A DNA stretch of 64,000 nt. It comes from an uncultured Treponema sp. (GTDB lineage Bacteria; Spirochaetota; Spirochaetia; Treponematales; Treponemataceae). The number at the start of each line of letters is the position of its first letter. The first letter of the stretch is position 1. The notes under the pieces were generated by a model. That model worked only from the letters and a program-made list of their open reading frames with translations. It did not search any database and was not told the DNA's origin. Location of the stretch: positions 215,256 through 279,255 of the forward strand of contig CASGBA010000006.1 in NCBI GenBank assembly GCA_949299755.1. Direction: 5' to 3'. Positions 35,056 to 45,212 of the stretch are shown piece after piece. Both the position numbers and the translations under genes were made by a program.

Positions 35056-36225
35056 GTGGAGGATACATCGGAAAAGAAACAAGCATTCGAAAGTATTTCA
35101 AAGAAAAATGCTGTTTTGGAAAATATTCTTTCCGTTCTTTTGAAAAATGAATCCTTTCTCATTTTAGGTCACGATGGGCCGGACGAAGATTGTATCTCAT
35201 CGTTGGTTTCCATGTCCCTTGTCCTCAGGAAATTCGGCAAAAAGCCATGCATTTACATCCAAAATCAATTTCCGGATCAATTGTTATATATGGCGAATAT
35301 ATGTTCATATAACAAAATACCGGTTTTTAAAAATTCCGAAATTCCAGCCGAAAAACCCGATGTAATTTTCATTTTGGATACACCGAAACCTTCCATGATT
35401 TCCGCAAACCATGGGATCCGGGAATTCTTCAAAAACACAATTCTGGTGGAAATAGACCATCACCTGTATTCCGATGCCCAGTACTGCGGAAATCCGGAAT
35501 ACAGGTATGTGGACAAAGCTTCCAGTACCTGTGAGCTTTTGTCTTTCATATGTTGTAAGTTGAATAAAAAAAAGGATTTATTGAAAAAATATGATATTGA
35601 AGAATTCTTTACCAGAAACATTGCCCTTACCCTTTTAACAGGTATGATAGGGGATACAAATTTCGGCCTTACCTTGAAAACAAACCGGGAAAGATTTTTC
35701 TATACTTTATTTACAAAATTTTTTTCGGAAATACTGAAAAAATCTTACAGGGAAAACAGCGGTAATTATTCAAACATAACGGACATCTTTACCACAATTC
35801 AACAGCTTTCCCCTGAAGAGAAAGAAGTATATCAAAAACTTCTTGAATTCACCCATTTTTCAAAACAAACGGGGTTTATATTCCTTACAGAAGTACAGTC
35901 AAGGGAGTTTTTTGAAAAATACGATCCGGAATTATTTGTCAAAGTCATAAAGTTTGTCACGGATTTTTTGGCGGAACGGTCAGGAAAAGTAGGAACCACG
36001 GAATATTACGAAACCTTCATTGAAAACGGAAAAATCCAATACAGGCTCAGGGCCGCCAGAGGTTGCACGAATATTGATTTCAGGCAAATCCTGAATGAAT
36101 TTAAAATTACAGACGGTGGCGGTCATCCAGGTGCGGTTGGATTCAGGTTGAAAAAAGATAAATACACAAAAACCGAAGTAGATGATTTCAACAAAAAACT
36201 TATTAAAAAATTAAATGAAATATGA
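35056..36225 (+). CDS. DHH/DHHA1 phosphoesterase (NrnA-like)
   Basis: This is 389 residues starting at GTG 35056 after AGGGGAT. The DHH family core is visible: ILGHDGPDEDCISSL (where nanoRNases have GHxxPDxD), VIFILDTP, VEIDHHLYSD, and the DHHA1 glycine motif DGGGHPGAVGFRL near the C-terminus. Relatives degrade short oligoribonucleotides or pAp. The region between the two domains is longer than in NrnA, so substrate is uncertain. The stop overlaps queH by 11 bases. Confidence 0.83.
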   Translation: MEDTSEKKQAFESISKKNAVLENILSVLLKNESFLILGHDGPDEDCISSLVSMSLVLRKFGKKPCIYIQNQFPDQLLYMANICSYNKIPVFKNSEIPAEKPDVIFILDTPKPSMISANHGIREFFKNTILVEIDHHLYSDAQYCGNPEYRYVDKASSTCELLSFICCKLNKKKDLLKKYDIEEFFTRNIALTLLTGMIGDTNFGLTLKTNRERFFYTLFTKFFSEILKKSYRENSGNYSNITDIFTTIQQLSPEEKEVYQKLLEFTHFSKQTGFIFLTEVQSREFFEKYDPELFVKVIKFVTDFLAERSGKVGTTEYYETFIENGKIQYRLRAARGCTNIDFRQILNEFKITDGGGHPGAVGFRLKKDKYTKTEVDDFNKKLIKKLNEI

Positions 36226-36919
36226 TTCCTTCTTTACCGAGGACGGTTATCCAAATGAAAGCCGGTTTGGAAAAAATATTTTTTACCTTTTATACAAAAA
36301 CCGCCTTGAAGGAATTTCCCGGGAGATAGAATCCGGAGGCGAAGTCCCTTCCCTCTTGCTTCATTCCTGCTGCGGTCCGTGCAGTTCCGCTGTCATAACA
36401 AAGCTGTCTCCCTTCTTTAACATAACCGTTTTTTATTACAATCCAAACATTGACAGTTTGGAGGAATACAGAAAAAGGGCAGACAACCAAAAAAAATTCC
36501 TGGACTTTTTCAGTAAAAATAACAACGGTTTTAATCATTCTGTTTCATATATTGAAGAAGATTATGACAGCCTTCCATTTTACGCGACGTGCGGCGGATT
36601 GGAAAATGAAGCCGAAGGCGGCAAAAGATGCGTTGAATGTTTTAAGCTCAGATTGAATAAAACAGCCGCCACCGCCGCAAAACTAGGATTTCATTTTTTT
36701 TCCTCAACCTTAACTGTAAGCCCTATGAAAGACACCCGCACCGTAAATCTGGCAGGAATGGAAGCGGCGGATAAAACAGGATGCGAATGGCTTTGGTCGG
36801 ACTTCAAAAAAGAAAACGGATACCTGCTTTCAATAGAATTAAGCAAAAACGCATCTTTGTACAGGCAGCAATATTGCGGGTGTATTTACTCAAAACAGCG
36901 GCTTAATAAAAGGGATTGA
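36215..36919 (+). CDS. queH: Epoxyqueuosine reductase QueH
   Basis: This is 234 residues of the former DUF208 family, which performs the last step of queuosine synthesis in tRNA in place of QueG. Cysteine motifs are intact: LLHSCCGPCSSA, EGGKRCVECFKLRL and YRQQYCGC, which bind an iron-sulphur cluster and a second metal. ITVFYYNPNI is the nucleotide-side strand. It begins inside the DHH gene (coupled) and is followed by a lipoprotein gene two bases after its stop. Confidence 0.93.
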   Translation: MKYDSFFTEDGYPNESRFGKNIFYLLYKNRLEGISREIESGGEVPSLLLHSCCGPCSSAVITKLSPFFNITVFYYNPNIDSLEEYRKRADNQKKFLDFFSKNNNGFNHSVSYIEEDYDSLPFYATCGGLENEAEGGKRCVECFKLRLNKTAATAAKLGFHFFSSTLTVSPMKDTRTVNLAGMEAADKTGCEWLWSDFKKENGYLLSIELSKNASLYRQQYCGCIYSKQRLNKRD

Positions 36920-36920
36920 G

Positions 36921-37808
36921 ATGAAGATTAAAACGAAATTACCGGCCGCCTGTTTTTTTTTAATTCTGCTTTTTTTTACAGGATGTGTCACAACAAGACA
37001 AAAAGAAAGCCGCTTTCCCTTGGAGGAAACTTCAAGGCTTGAAATTGACTCCGGCAATATCAAAAATGCTTTGTCAGCGGCTGGAAATCCAGACTGGAAG
37101 GAAATATCTCCCGGAGTCATGCACACTCTTTTGCCGGATGCCGCCGGCGGTATAAAACTCAATGTGGTGCGGATAAACCTTGCCAATGTTAAAATCCAAG
37201 GTTCCCAACCGGCGGAGGATAAAGCCGGCGGAATAGTATTCGAAGAGGAATATGCGGAGGATTTAGCGGAAAGAACCGGCGCGGTGGTTGCGGTAAACAT
37301 GACGCCTTTTTTCCGGGAAAAAAAAGGCTGTAAACCCATAGGTATTTATGTGAATTCCGGCAGAATGCTTTCACCGCCCAATGAAAGATACGCTGCCATT
37401 TTGTTTTATAACGAGGGAAAAGCGGAAATTATTGAAAGCCAAAACAGAAATTCAATTGAAGGGGCTGATTTCGCTTTCGGTGGATATTGGAGCATTTTAA
37501 AGGACGGAAGGATTCAGGATTTCCCGGATGTGAAAGATTCCAGAACAGCCATCGGAATAAATGAAACTGGTTCCATAATTTTTATTCTCACGGCGGAAAA
37601 TCCCCATCTCTTCAAGGATTCCGGCATATCCTTCCCGGAATCCGCCGTTTTATTAAAAGCCTTGGGCGCTTCCAACGCAATTCAAATGGATGGCGGGTTT
37701 TCCACAAATCTGGTGGTTAACGGAAAAACCGTCACCCCATCCTCAAAAATACTTTTTTTCAAAAAACATAGAAAAACCGCTGTAAATGCAGTTTTTATAC
37801 CAAGATAA
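36921..37808 (+). CDS. Phosphodiester glycosidase (NAGPA-like) lipoprotein
   Basis: This is 295 residues. A signal segment with lipobox FTGC implies a lipoprotein. The NAGPA-type domain is recognisable from VAVNMTPFF, KDSRTAIGINETGSIIF and LGASNAIQMDGGFSTNLVV, where the Asp-Gly-Gly is the conserved active-site loop. Relatives remove GlcNAc-1-phosphate-type groups or trim wall and exopolysaccharide phosphodiesters. It is probably co-transcribed with queH. The 38-base gap before dnaE contains the dnaE -10 box. Confidence 0.82.
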   Translation: MKIKTKLPAACFFLILLFFTGCVTTRQKESRFPLEETSRLEIDSGNIKNALSAAGNPDWKEISPGVMHTLLPDAAGGIKLNVVRINLANVKIQGSQPAEDKAGGIVFEEEYAEDLAERTGAVVAVNMTPFFREKKGCKPIGIYVNSGRMLSPPNERYAAILFYNEGKAEIIESQNRNSIEGADFAFGGYWSILKDGRIQDFPDVKDSRTAIGINETGSIIFILTAENPHLFKDSGISFPESAVLLKALGASNAIQMDGGFSTNLVVNGKTVTPSSKILFFKKHRKTAVNAVFIPR

Positions 37809-37833
37809 CCCTTTCCCAGATGTACTTTTATGA

Positions 37834-37839
37834 TATAAT
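37834..37839 (+). promoter_or_regulatory. -10 box of dnaE (candidate leaderless start)
   Basis: A perfect TATAAT ends seven bases before the dnaE ATG (37847), which has no Shine-Dalgarno sequence. No good -35 is visible 16-18 bases upstream. Confidence 0.45.
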
Positions 37840-37846
37840 CTGAACC

Positions 37847-40800
37847 ATGCCTGATTTTGTACACCTTCACGTCCATTCTGATTATTCTCTTTTAGATGGT
37901 GCCGCCAAAATAACAAAACTTGTTTCCCGGGCAAAAGAACTTGGAATGAAAGCCCTGGCTCTCACCGATCACGGAAATATGTTCGGAGCCCTTCGTTTTG
38001 AACAATTATGCCATAGCGAAGGGATAAATCCTCTGGTGGGATGTGAATTTTATGTGGCGGGCGGAAGCCGGTTGGAAAAACAGGGGACAGAACAAGGGAA
38101 TAAATACTATCACCTTATCCTTATCGCAAAAAACGAGGAAGGATACAGAAATCTCTGTATGCTTACCAGCAAGGCTTTTACGGAAGGGATGTACTACAAA
38201 CCCAGAATTGACGAGGAGATTTTGCGCCTCTATTCCGGCGGGCTTATATGTCTTTCAGCCTGTCTGGCTGGTCAACTACCGCAACTTTTGCTGGCGGGAA
38301 AAATAAAGGAAGCGGAAGAAACAGCCCGCCGGTACAGGGATATTTTTGGAGACGACAACTATTATATAGAGTTACAGGATCACGGAATAGAAGAACAAAG
38401 ACGGGTAGCCCCCATGCTCATCGACATAGCCCGCAGGCTCGGTATTCCAATGGTTGTCACAAACGATATTCATTATTGTATGCAGGATGATTACATCGCC
38501 CAGGATGTTTTAATGTGTATAGGCACAAAAAAACTAAGGGAAGAAACAAACAGGATGAAATTCCAGGGAAAGGAATTTTACATGAAAAGCCCTGAACAAA
38601 TGGCCTCTCTTTTCCCTGAATACCCTGAAATGGTGTCAAATACAGTCAGGATTGCTGAAAAATGTAATCTGATTATTCCACAATATAAAACAGAAGAGTT
38701 GAAAGACTGCCTGCCCCTTTATCAAATACCGGAAGGTTTTAAGGATCAAAATGATTATGTGAGGCATTTGGTTTACGAGGGTCTGGAAAAAAGGTACGGG
38801 ACAATCACCGATGAAATCAGGGAACGGGCGGAATACGAACTGAAAATTATTTTTAGTATGGGATTTTCAGGGTATTTTCTTATCGTATGGGATTTTATAA
38901 GCTGGGCAAAAAACCATGATATCCCCGTGGGGCCTGGACGCGGTTCAGGAGCAGGTTCCCTGGTAGCCTACGCCATGGCTATCACAGACATAGATCCTTT
39001 CAGGTTCAAACTTATTTTTGAAAGGTTCCTGAACCCAGAACGGGTAAGTATGCCGGACTTTGATGTTGATATTTGCTTCGAAGGCCGACAGGACGTAATT
39101 GAATACACACGGCAAAAATACGGTGACGCACAGGTAGGCCATATAGTAACCTTTGGAACCCTAAAGGCGAAGGCTGTAATAGCGGATGTGGGAAGGGTTT
39201 TAAATATCCCTTTGAATGAAGTCAATATTTTGAAAAAATGTATTCCAGATGATCCCAAAGCGAAACTGGCAGACGCATTCACACCGCCGGATCAGCATCA
39301 TCCGGGAAACGGACAACTGATTCCTTTCCGTGATGATCCCCAATACGGAGGAAAATACAACGAGCTTTTTGAGCTTTGTTTTAAACTGGAGGATGTAAGC
39401 AGAAATGTATCCCTCCATGCCTCAGGAATTGTAATAGGCCGCAGCCCTCTGCCAGAATGGGTTCCTGTTTACAAGGATTCAAAAACCGGAAAGGTTGCTG
39501 TCCAGTATACAATGGATATAATCGAACCCTGCGGTCTTGTAAAAATGGACTATCTAGGGCTTAAAACACTTACTCTGATAAAATATGCGGAAAAAATAAT
39601 CCGCAAGCGAAAGGGATTTGAAAATTTCAGGACAGACGAAGTACCCGAAGACGATAAAAAAACCTTTGACCTGTTTTGCGCAGGACAAAGCGCCGCCGTG
39701 TTTCAATTTGAAAGTCCGGGGATGCAGAAAATCCTGAAGCAAGCCCAGCCCAGATGTATTGAGGAATTGGTCGCCTTAAATGCGCTGTTCCGTCCCGGCC
39801 CGATGGATTATATCCCCCAATATATCGAAGGGAAATTCCATCCTGAAACAGTCCACTACCCGGATCCATGTCTCGAAGACATACTGAAAGAAACCTACGG
39901 TGTAATGGTTTACCAGGAACAAGTAATGCAAGTGGCTCAAAGAATCGCCGGATTTTCCCTGGGACAGGCAGATATGCTCCGCCGGGCCATGGGAAAGAAA
40001 AAGCTGGAAGTTCTTCTTCAAAAGAAAAAAGAATTTATTGCCGGAGCATTAAAAAACGGCTTTGATGAAAAACACGCTTCGGATATTTTTGAAATCATGG
40101 TTCCTTTTGCAGGCTATGGATTTAACAAGAGTCATGCTGCAGCCTATTCAGTCCTCGCTTATAGAACAGCGTATTTAAAAGCCAACTTCCCCACGGAATT
40201 TATTGCCGCAAACTTAACAAATGAAATAAACACAGCCGATAAATTGCCCCAATACATAGCTGAAGGCCGTTCAATGGGAATAAAAATAGATCCGCCGGAC
40301 GTAAACCGTTCGGACAAGGTATTTGACGTGGTGGACAACCGGATTGTATACGGCCTAATGGGTATAAAGGGATTGGGAGAAACAGCGGCAGAAGAGATAA
40401 TCACCCAAAGACAAAAGGACGGCCCTTTTAAAAACTTTATGGACTTCTTGGACAGGGTTGACCTTCATACAGTAAATAAAAGAGCGATTGAAGTTTTAAT
40501 AAAAACAGGGGCATTTGACAACCTTGGAATCAACAGACCATCCCTTCTTCTAAATATGGACAAAGCAATAGACTTTGCTGAAAAGAAAAAACAAGCGGGT
40601 TCTTTCGGACAGGTAAGTTTATTTGAGAGTTCTGAAGAAGAGGAATTCCCCGAATTCGAATTCAATATGGTGGAGGACTGGCTTCAAAATGAAAAGTTGA
40701 GACTGGAAAAGGAGCTCATAGGATTTTATATTTCCGGTCACCCCTTGGATACTTACGAAAAAGCATTTGAGAAAGCCGTGACAATTTCATCTTCCCGCAT

Positions 40801-41320
40801 GGGTACGGCCCGTCCTGAAAAAACCTATACAATTTTGGGAATTGTCAAGGAAATACGAAGTATAATAACACGAAAAACCGGCAAAGAAATGGGTATTGTT
40901 ATCGCAGAGGATTTTGAAGGTCAATTTAAATTAACGTTTTTCACATCCTCCTGGGAAAAATACAAGCAGTATATAACAGAAGATGCGGTTTTAGGTTTTA
41001 CCGGTAAAATCGAGAATTCCGAGGATTTCGGTTCATCAATGCACGTGGATGAAGTACTGAAGCCGGAAGAGCTTGAAGCAAAGTCTGTAAAAGAAATACA
41101 TATCCAGCTTGATCCTGTGTTCACGGAAAAGAAAACTCTGGAGCCATTACGGGACTATCTTTTTGAAGCGTCCGGTTCATGTTCTGTTTTTTTCCATATC
41201 GACATTCAGGAAAAACCGTTCATTATAAAAGCCGCTTCACAAATTTCCGTTACAGCGGATGAAGGTGTCCTATCAGATTTAAAGAATCAACCCTGTGTAC
41301 TTTCAGTGTGGAAAGAGTAA
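37847..41320 (+). CDS. dnaE: DNA polymerase III alpha subunit
   Basis: This 1157-residue replicative polymerase is of the DnaE1 type. The N-terminal PHP domain begins FVHLHVHSDYSLLDGAAK. The C-family palm carries GPGRGSGAGSLVAY and the catalytic Asp pair in MPDFDVDICFEGR. FNKSHAAAYSVLAYRTAYLK is the fingers signature. Helix-hairpin-helix and OB domains follow (about 840-1080), ending with a short tau-binding region. The length is typical. There is no intein. A TATAAT box just upstream suggests its own promoter. Confidence 0.96.
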   Translation: MPDFVHLHVHSDYSLLDGAAKITKLVSRAKELGMKALALTDHGNMFGALRFEQLCHSEGINPLVGCEFYVAGGSRLEKQGTEQGNKYYHLILIAKNEEGYRNLCMLTSKAFTEGMYYKPRIDEEILRLYSGGLICLSACLAGQLPQLLLAGKIKEAEETARRYRDIFGDDNYYIELQDHGIEEQRRVAPMLIDIARRLGIPMVVTNDIHYCMQDDYIAQDVLMCIGTKKLREETNRMKFQGKEFYMKSPEQMASLFPEYPEMVSNTVRIAEKCNLIIPQYKTEELKDCLPLYQIPEGFKDQNDYVRHLVYEGLEKRYGTITDEIRERAEYELKIIFSMGFSGYFLIVWDFISWAKNHDIPVGPGRGSGAGSLVAYAMAITDIDPFRFKLIFERFLNPERVSMPDFDVDICFEGRQDVIEYTRQKYGDAQVGHIVTFGTLKAKAVIADVGRVLNIPLNEVNILKKCIPDDPKAKLADAFTPPDQHHPGNGQLIPFRDDPQYGGKYNELFELCFKLEDVSRNVSLHASGIVIGRSPLPEWVPVYKDSKTGKVAVQYTMDIIEPCGLVKMDYLGLKTLTLIKYAEKIIRKRKGFENFRTDEVPEDDKKTFDLFCAGQSAAVFQFESPGMQKILKQAQPRCIEELVALNALFRPGPMDYIPQYIEGKFHPETVHYPDPCLEDILKETYGVMVYQEQVMQVAQRIAGFSLGQADMLRRAMGKKKLEVLLQKKKEFIAGALKNGFDEKHASDIFEIMVPFAGYGFNKSHAAAYSVLAYRTAYLKANFPTEFIAANLTNEINTADKLPQYIAEGRSMGIKIDPPDVNRSDKVFDVVDNRIVYGLMGIKGLGETAAEEIITQRQKDGPFKNFMDFLDRVDLHTVNKRAIEVLIKTGAFDNLGINRPSLLLNMDKAIDFAEKKKQAGSFGQVSLFESSEEEEFPEFEFNMVEDWLQNEKLRLEKELIGFYISGHPLDTYEKAFEKAVTISSSRMGTARPEKTYTILGIVKEIRSIITRKTGKEMGIVIAEDFEGQFKLTFFTSSWEKYKQYITEDAVLGFTGKIENSEDFGSSMHVDEVLKPEELEAKSVKEIHIQLDPVFTEKKTLEPLRDYLFEASGSCSVFFHIDIQEKPFIIKAASQISVTADEGVLSDLKNQPCVLSVWKE

Positions 41321-41347
41321 AGACAGTAAACCCGACAGGAGTTTTGA

Positions 41348-41932
41348 ATGCATAATGTACTGATGTTATTGTCCTCTGTGATACAGCTATATTCTTTGGT
41401 GTGTCTGATTTATATCCTTTTATCCTGGTCTCCAGGATTAAAGTACTCCTCCATAGGGGTTTTTTTGGCATCCATCTGTGAACCATTTTTAAATTGGTTC
41501 CGCCGGTTTTCATTTACACGGATCGGAATCGTGGATTTTTCCCCGATATTAGCCCTCGGGGTTCTTTCCATTTTGTCCTCAACTTTTCAGCGGTTAGCCG
41601 TAACAGGTAAACTGTCTTTAGGTTTTATAATCGCAGGGCTGATTCAAATCATATGGTCCTTCTTTTCATTCCTGCTGACCCTAATCCTTCTGTTTTTATT
41701 CGTAAGGATCATATACGATTTTTTATTTTCAAAACAAGTCCGGAGTAATTTCTGGATTATGTTGGATAATTTCCTCAACCCTATTATCAACTATGTATCC
41801 CGCTTGTTTTTCCGGAATCGGAACGTTTCATACAGGATGCGTCTTATCACTTCTTTTGTCAGTACACTGATAGTAAAACTCGGAATTGAAATTGCAGTCT
41901 CGTGGCTGTACATTATGTTATCGTCCGTGTAG
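41348..41932 (+). CDS. YggT-family membrane protein with duplicated YggT unit
   Basis: This is 194 residues with hydrophobic segments at about 2-25, 55-75, 85-120 and 170-190. Two YggT units are seen: LIYILLSWSPGLKY...ICEPFLNWFRR in the first half and VRIIYDFLFSK...LDNFLNPIINYVSRLF in the second. YggT proteins are inner-membrane and poorly understood; relatives are linked to cell division or osmotic tolerance. GACAGGAG precedes the ATG. The recG gene starts 23 bases after its stop. Confidence 0.85.
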   Translation: MHNVLMLLSSVIQLYSLVCLIYILLSWSPGLKYSSIGVFLASICEPFLNWFRRFSFTRIGIVDFSPILALGVLSILSSTFQRLAVTGKLSLGFIIAGLIQIIWSFFSFLLTLILLFLFVRIIYDFLFSKQVRSNFWIMLDNFLNPIINYVSRLFFRNRNVSYRMRLITSFVSTLIVKLGIEIAVSWLYIMLSSV

Positions 41933-41955
41933 ATTTGATTTTAATACGGAAATTT

Positions 41956-44010
41956 ATGTTTATTTCTGAAATCAGAATTCCAATAAACAGACTGAAAGGC
42001 GCAGGTAAAACAACAGAAACTTTGCTGGCGGGGATGGGAATCCATACAGTCGGGGATTTACTGTGTTTTTGGCCCAGGACTTGGGATGATAGAACTGAAT
42101 TTCATACATTGAATCAATTTGAAAGCCGTGCAAAAATTCAAGTAAAATGTACCGTCATTGCCCATGATTGGATTGGCTTCGGCAGAATGAAAACCTTAAA
42201 ACTCATAGTTGAGGATGAAACTGGAAGACGGGCCGCACTACCCTGCTTCAACCGTCCTTTTTTGGAAAAACAGTATCAGGAAGGGACCAAATGTGTTGTT
42301 TATGGTTCTTTTTATTGGAAATACGGGGAGCTTCAATCCACAAATTTCGAAATAGAATCCGGGGATGAAAACCCATCCTTGGCACGTATTTTACCGGTAT
42401 ATCCACTTACAGAAGGACTTTCCCAGTTAAAAATGAGAAAGCTGATATTAACCGCGGTAAGGGAATACGCAAAAGGAATTTCTTCCGAATTATCAGAAGA
42501 AATTCGCAGGGAATATAAAATTCCTTCAAAGGCGGACATCATTTTTTTTATGCACACCCCTAAAAATATAGCTGAAACTGAAAAAGGACGGTATGCGGTT
42601 ATATTTGAAGAATTCTTTTTCTTTGAGTATGCGCTGGGGAAACGTTCCATAGAACGCAGAGGAAAGCTTCCCTGTTATGAAAACAAGACTGCAAATGACA
42701 AAGAAACAGAAATTATTTTTAAGCCTACAGGACTTCAATCTGTGATATTGCAACGGCTTCCCTTTGATTTAACGCAGGCCCAAAAAAAAGTAATCACAGA
42801 GATAAATTCAAATATCCTTTCAGAAACCAGTCCTATGGCAAGGTTATTGCAGGGGGATGTGGGTTCAGGAAAAACCCTGGTGGCTTTTTTAGCGGTTGCC
42901 GCCGTAACAGCCCAAAAAAAACAAAGTGCCCTTATTGTGCCTACGGAACTTCTTGCACGGCAACATGCAGAAACAGCGGCCGCAATTCTCGAGCCTGCCG
43001 GAATAAGGATTGCCTTTCTTTCAGGGAATATCAAAAGTGCAGGCAGGGAATTATTACTTAAAGAACTAAAACGGGGTAACATTGACTTCATCATCGGTAC
43101 CCACGCCCTTTTTTCAAAAGATGTAGAATACAACAACCTGGCACTGGTCATAATAGATGAACAGCACAGGTTTGGAGTACTGCAACGTGCCGCTCTGATA
43201 GAAAAAGGGCGGGAATCGTCTCCAGAAAAAAGAAGTCCCCATCTTTTGATGATGAGCGCCACCCCGATCCCCAGAACCCTGGCACTATCCGTTTTCGGTG
43301 ATTTGGATGTATCAACAATATACGGATCCCCTCCCGGCCGGAAACCGGTTATTACTCATTTAGCGAGAAAAGGAAATGAACAAAAGGTTTACGATTTTGT
43401 ACGGAGAGAAATTTCCGCCGGACACCAAGCTTATTTTGTATACCCCCTTATCAGCACTTCGGAAAACACGGCGCTGAAATCGGCGGAACAAATGTTCAGG
43501 GACTTATCCGGAAAATTTTTCCCGGGAATACCATCCGCAATAATACATTCCAAAATATCAGAAGAAGAACAACGAACAATAATGCGCAGATTCAAGGCAG
43601 GAGAAGTGAAAATATTGGTCGCCACAAGCGTAATAGAAGTGGGGGTTGATATTCCTAATGCAACTTGTATGGTTATAGAACAAGCGGAACGTTTCGGACT
43701 TGCCGCCCTTCATCAATTAAGAGGACGTGTCGGCCGTGGCATGGATCAGTCCTACTGCTTTCTGATTTATAACGACAAACTGACAGAGGATGGTAAAGCC
43801 CGCTTGAAAATAATGAAAGAAACTACCGATGGATTCAAAATTGCGGAGGAAGATTTGAAAATAAGGGGCCCGGGGGAAATTGCCGGTATAATTCAATCCG
43901 GATATTCAACATTTAAGAATGGCGATCCGGTACGGGATTCCGCCATACTTAACGAAGCCCGTACCGCCGCCTTCACTCTTCTTGAAAAAGAACATTTTCC
44001 TCAGAGCTGA
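41956..44010 (+). CDS. recG: ATP-dependent DNA helicase RecG
   Basis: This is 684 residues. RecG reverses stalled forks and processes D- and R-loops. A wedge/OB domain (about 60-150) precedes the helicase core. Visible motifs are Walker A GDVGSGKT, motif Ia PTELLARQHA, DEQHRFGV (the RecG form of DEAH), MSATPIPRTLALS, ATSVIEVGVDIPNAT and QLRGRVGRGMDQSYC. ATG 41956 gives the normal N-terminus; the upstream in-frame ATG at 41902 lies within yggT and adds 18 unrelated residues. It is convergent with the sigma-factor gene. Confidence 0.95.
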   Translation: MFISEIRIPINRLKGAGKTTETLLAGMGIHTVGDLLCFWPRTWDDRTEFHTLNQFESRAKIQVKCTVIAHDWIGFGRMKTLKLIVEDETGRRAALPCFNRPFLEKQYQEGTKCVVYGSFYWKYGELQSTNFEIESGDENPSLARILPVYPLTEGLSQLKMRKLILTAVREYAKGISSELSEEIRREYKIPSKADIIFFMHTPKNIAETEKGRYAVIFEEFFFFEYALGKRSIERRGKLPCYENKTANDKETEIIFKPTGLQSVILQRLPFDLTQAQKKVITEINSNILSETSPMARLLQGDVGSGKTLVAFLAVAAVTAQKKQSALIVPTELLARQHAETAAAILEPAGIRIAFLSGNIKSAGRELLLKELKRGNIDFIIGTHALFSKDVEYNNLALVIIDEQHRFGVLQRAALIEKGRESSPEKRSPHLLMMSATPIPRTLALSVFGDLDVSTIYGSPPGRKPVITHLARKGNEQKVYDFVRREISAGHQAYFVYPLISTSENTALKSAEQMFRDLSGKFFPGIPSAIIHSKISEEEQRTIMRRFKAGEVKILVATSVIEVGVDIPNATCMVIEQAERFGLAALHQLRGRVGRGMDQSYCFLIYNDKLTEDGKARLKIMKETTDGFKIAEEDLKIRGPGEIAGIIQSGYSTFKNGDPVRDSAILNEARTAAFTLLEKEHFPQS

Positions 44011-44037
44011 AAGGAATAAATTTTCTTTATAAACTGT

Positions 44038-44898
44038 TTATGCCACATAAGCCTCAAGTTTCGCCATTCTGGATGGTGACTGAAGATGTTTTATGGCTTT
44101 TTTCTCAATCTGCCTTATTCTTTCCTTTGTCAATCCGAAGGTATCACCGATTTCTTTTAAAGACATGGCTCTGCGTCCATTCAAACCAAACCTGGATTTA
44201 ATAATTTCAGCTTCTTTCCCGGAAAGTGTTCCCAAGACAGAATCTATATCCGAGCGTAAACCGGAAGACATCACAAAATCCTCCGGAGATTCGTAACGGG
44301 TATCCTCCAGCAAATCACCCACAGCACCGGATCCACGTTCTGAATCCACAGGAGCGTCAAGCGACACCATGTCTTTCGCAGCATTCACAATTTCCCGGAC
44401 AAGGCCTGAATCCATCCCCATATGGCGGGAAATATGTTCCAACTCTTCGCTATCACTCATGGAGCTGTCAAGCTGCTTCCGTATTTTCTCAATCTGTACA
44501 AGCTCATTCGCTCTATTCAATGGAAGCCGTATCATCCTGGACTTTTCGCAGACAGCCTTTAACACAGCCTGCTTAATCCACCAAACCGCATATGAAATGA
44601 AATGATAGCCCAAATCAGGATTAAAACGTTCCGCCGCATTCATAAGACCGATATTCCCCTCGCTTATTAAATCAAGGAGGGGGACTCCCTGGTTCTGATA
44701 TTTTTTAGCCACATTGACCACAAAACGCAAATTAGATTGAATTAGTTTACTTCTAGCATCCTCATCCCCGTTTCTGGCAGCCACGGCGTATTCATATTCC
44801 TGCTCTTTTGACAAAAGAGGTATCTTATTTATCTCATTTAAATAAACAGCAAGCGCGTCTTTCTCAACCGGAGTTCTTTTCACATTTGACTTTTCCAT
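44038..44898 (-). CDS. Sigma-70 family factor lacking region 1.1 (RpoS-like)
   Basis: This is 286 residues. Region 1.2 starts at DALAVYLNEINKIPLLS. Region 2 includes LIQSNLRFVVNVAKKYQNQG, DLISEGNIGLMNAAERFNP and FISYAVWWIKQAV. Region 3 is short and region 4 ends with SLKEIGDTFGLTKERIRQIEKKAI. The absence of region 1.1 and the small size mark a group 2 (RpoS-like) factor rather than RpoD. GGGAGG lies before the ATG. The same gene next to groES is annotated rpoS-like in T. pallidum, as I recall. Confidence 0.88.
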   Translation of the reverse strand: MEKSNVKRTPVEKDALAVYLNEINKIPLLSKEQEYEYAVAARNGDEDARSKLIQSNLRFVVNVAKKYQNQGVPLLDLISEGNIGLMNAAERFNPDLGYHFISYAVWWIKQAVLKAVCEKSRMIRLPLNRANELVQIEKIRKQLDSSMSDSEELEHISRHMGMDSGLVREIVNAAKDMVSLDAPVDSERGSGAVGDLLEDTRYESPEDFVMSSGLRSDIDSVLGTLSGKEAEIIKSRFGLNGRRAMSLKEIGDTFGLTKERIRQIEKKAIKHLQSPSRMAKLEAYVA

Positions 44899-45116
44899 AA
44901 CAACCTCCCGATTATTTATTAACGAAAATCCTTGCGTTGAATTTTCTTAACAAACAAATTGATATTAAATATATAGCAAATTTCATGCCAAAAAATAAAA
45001 ACAATCCGCAAAATCATTAGTATATTTCATTACACCACAAAGAATTATAAAAATCACACAGCAGAAAAAAAAACACAATATAATCCTATTTTTTTTTATG
45101 GAAAATATGAGTCAAT

Positions 45117-45156
45117 ATGATACAATAAAAGTCACTTATTGGTAAAAACGTATCAT
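45117..45156. repeat. Nested inverted repeats upstream of groES
   Basis: ATGATAC (45117-45123) is inverted as GTATCAT (45150-45156). Inside it CAATAA (45123-45128) is inverted as TTATTG (45136-45141). The arrangement could bind a regulator or form a cruciform. It is about 60 bases upstream of the groES -35. Confidence 0.5.
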
Positions 45157-45212
45157 TTTGGCAAATTTAACAGCATTTATCCTCGCTAATTTTTTTTTCA
45201 TCCCTATACCTC

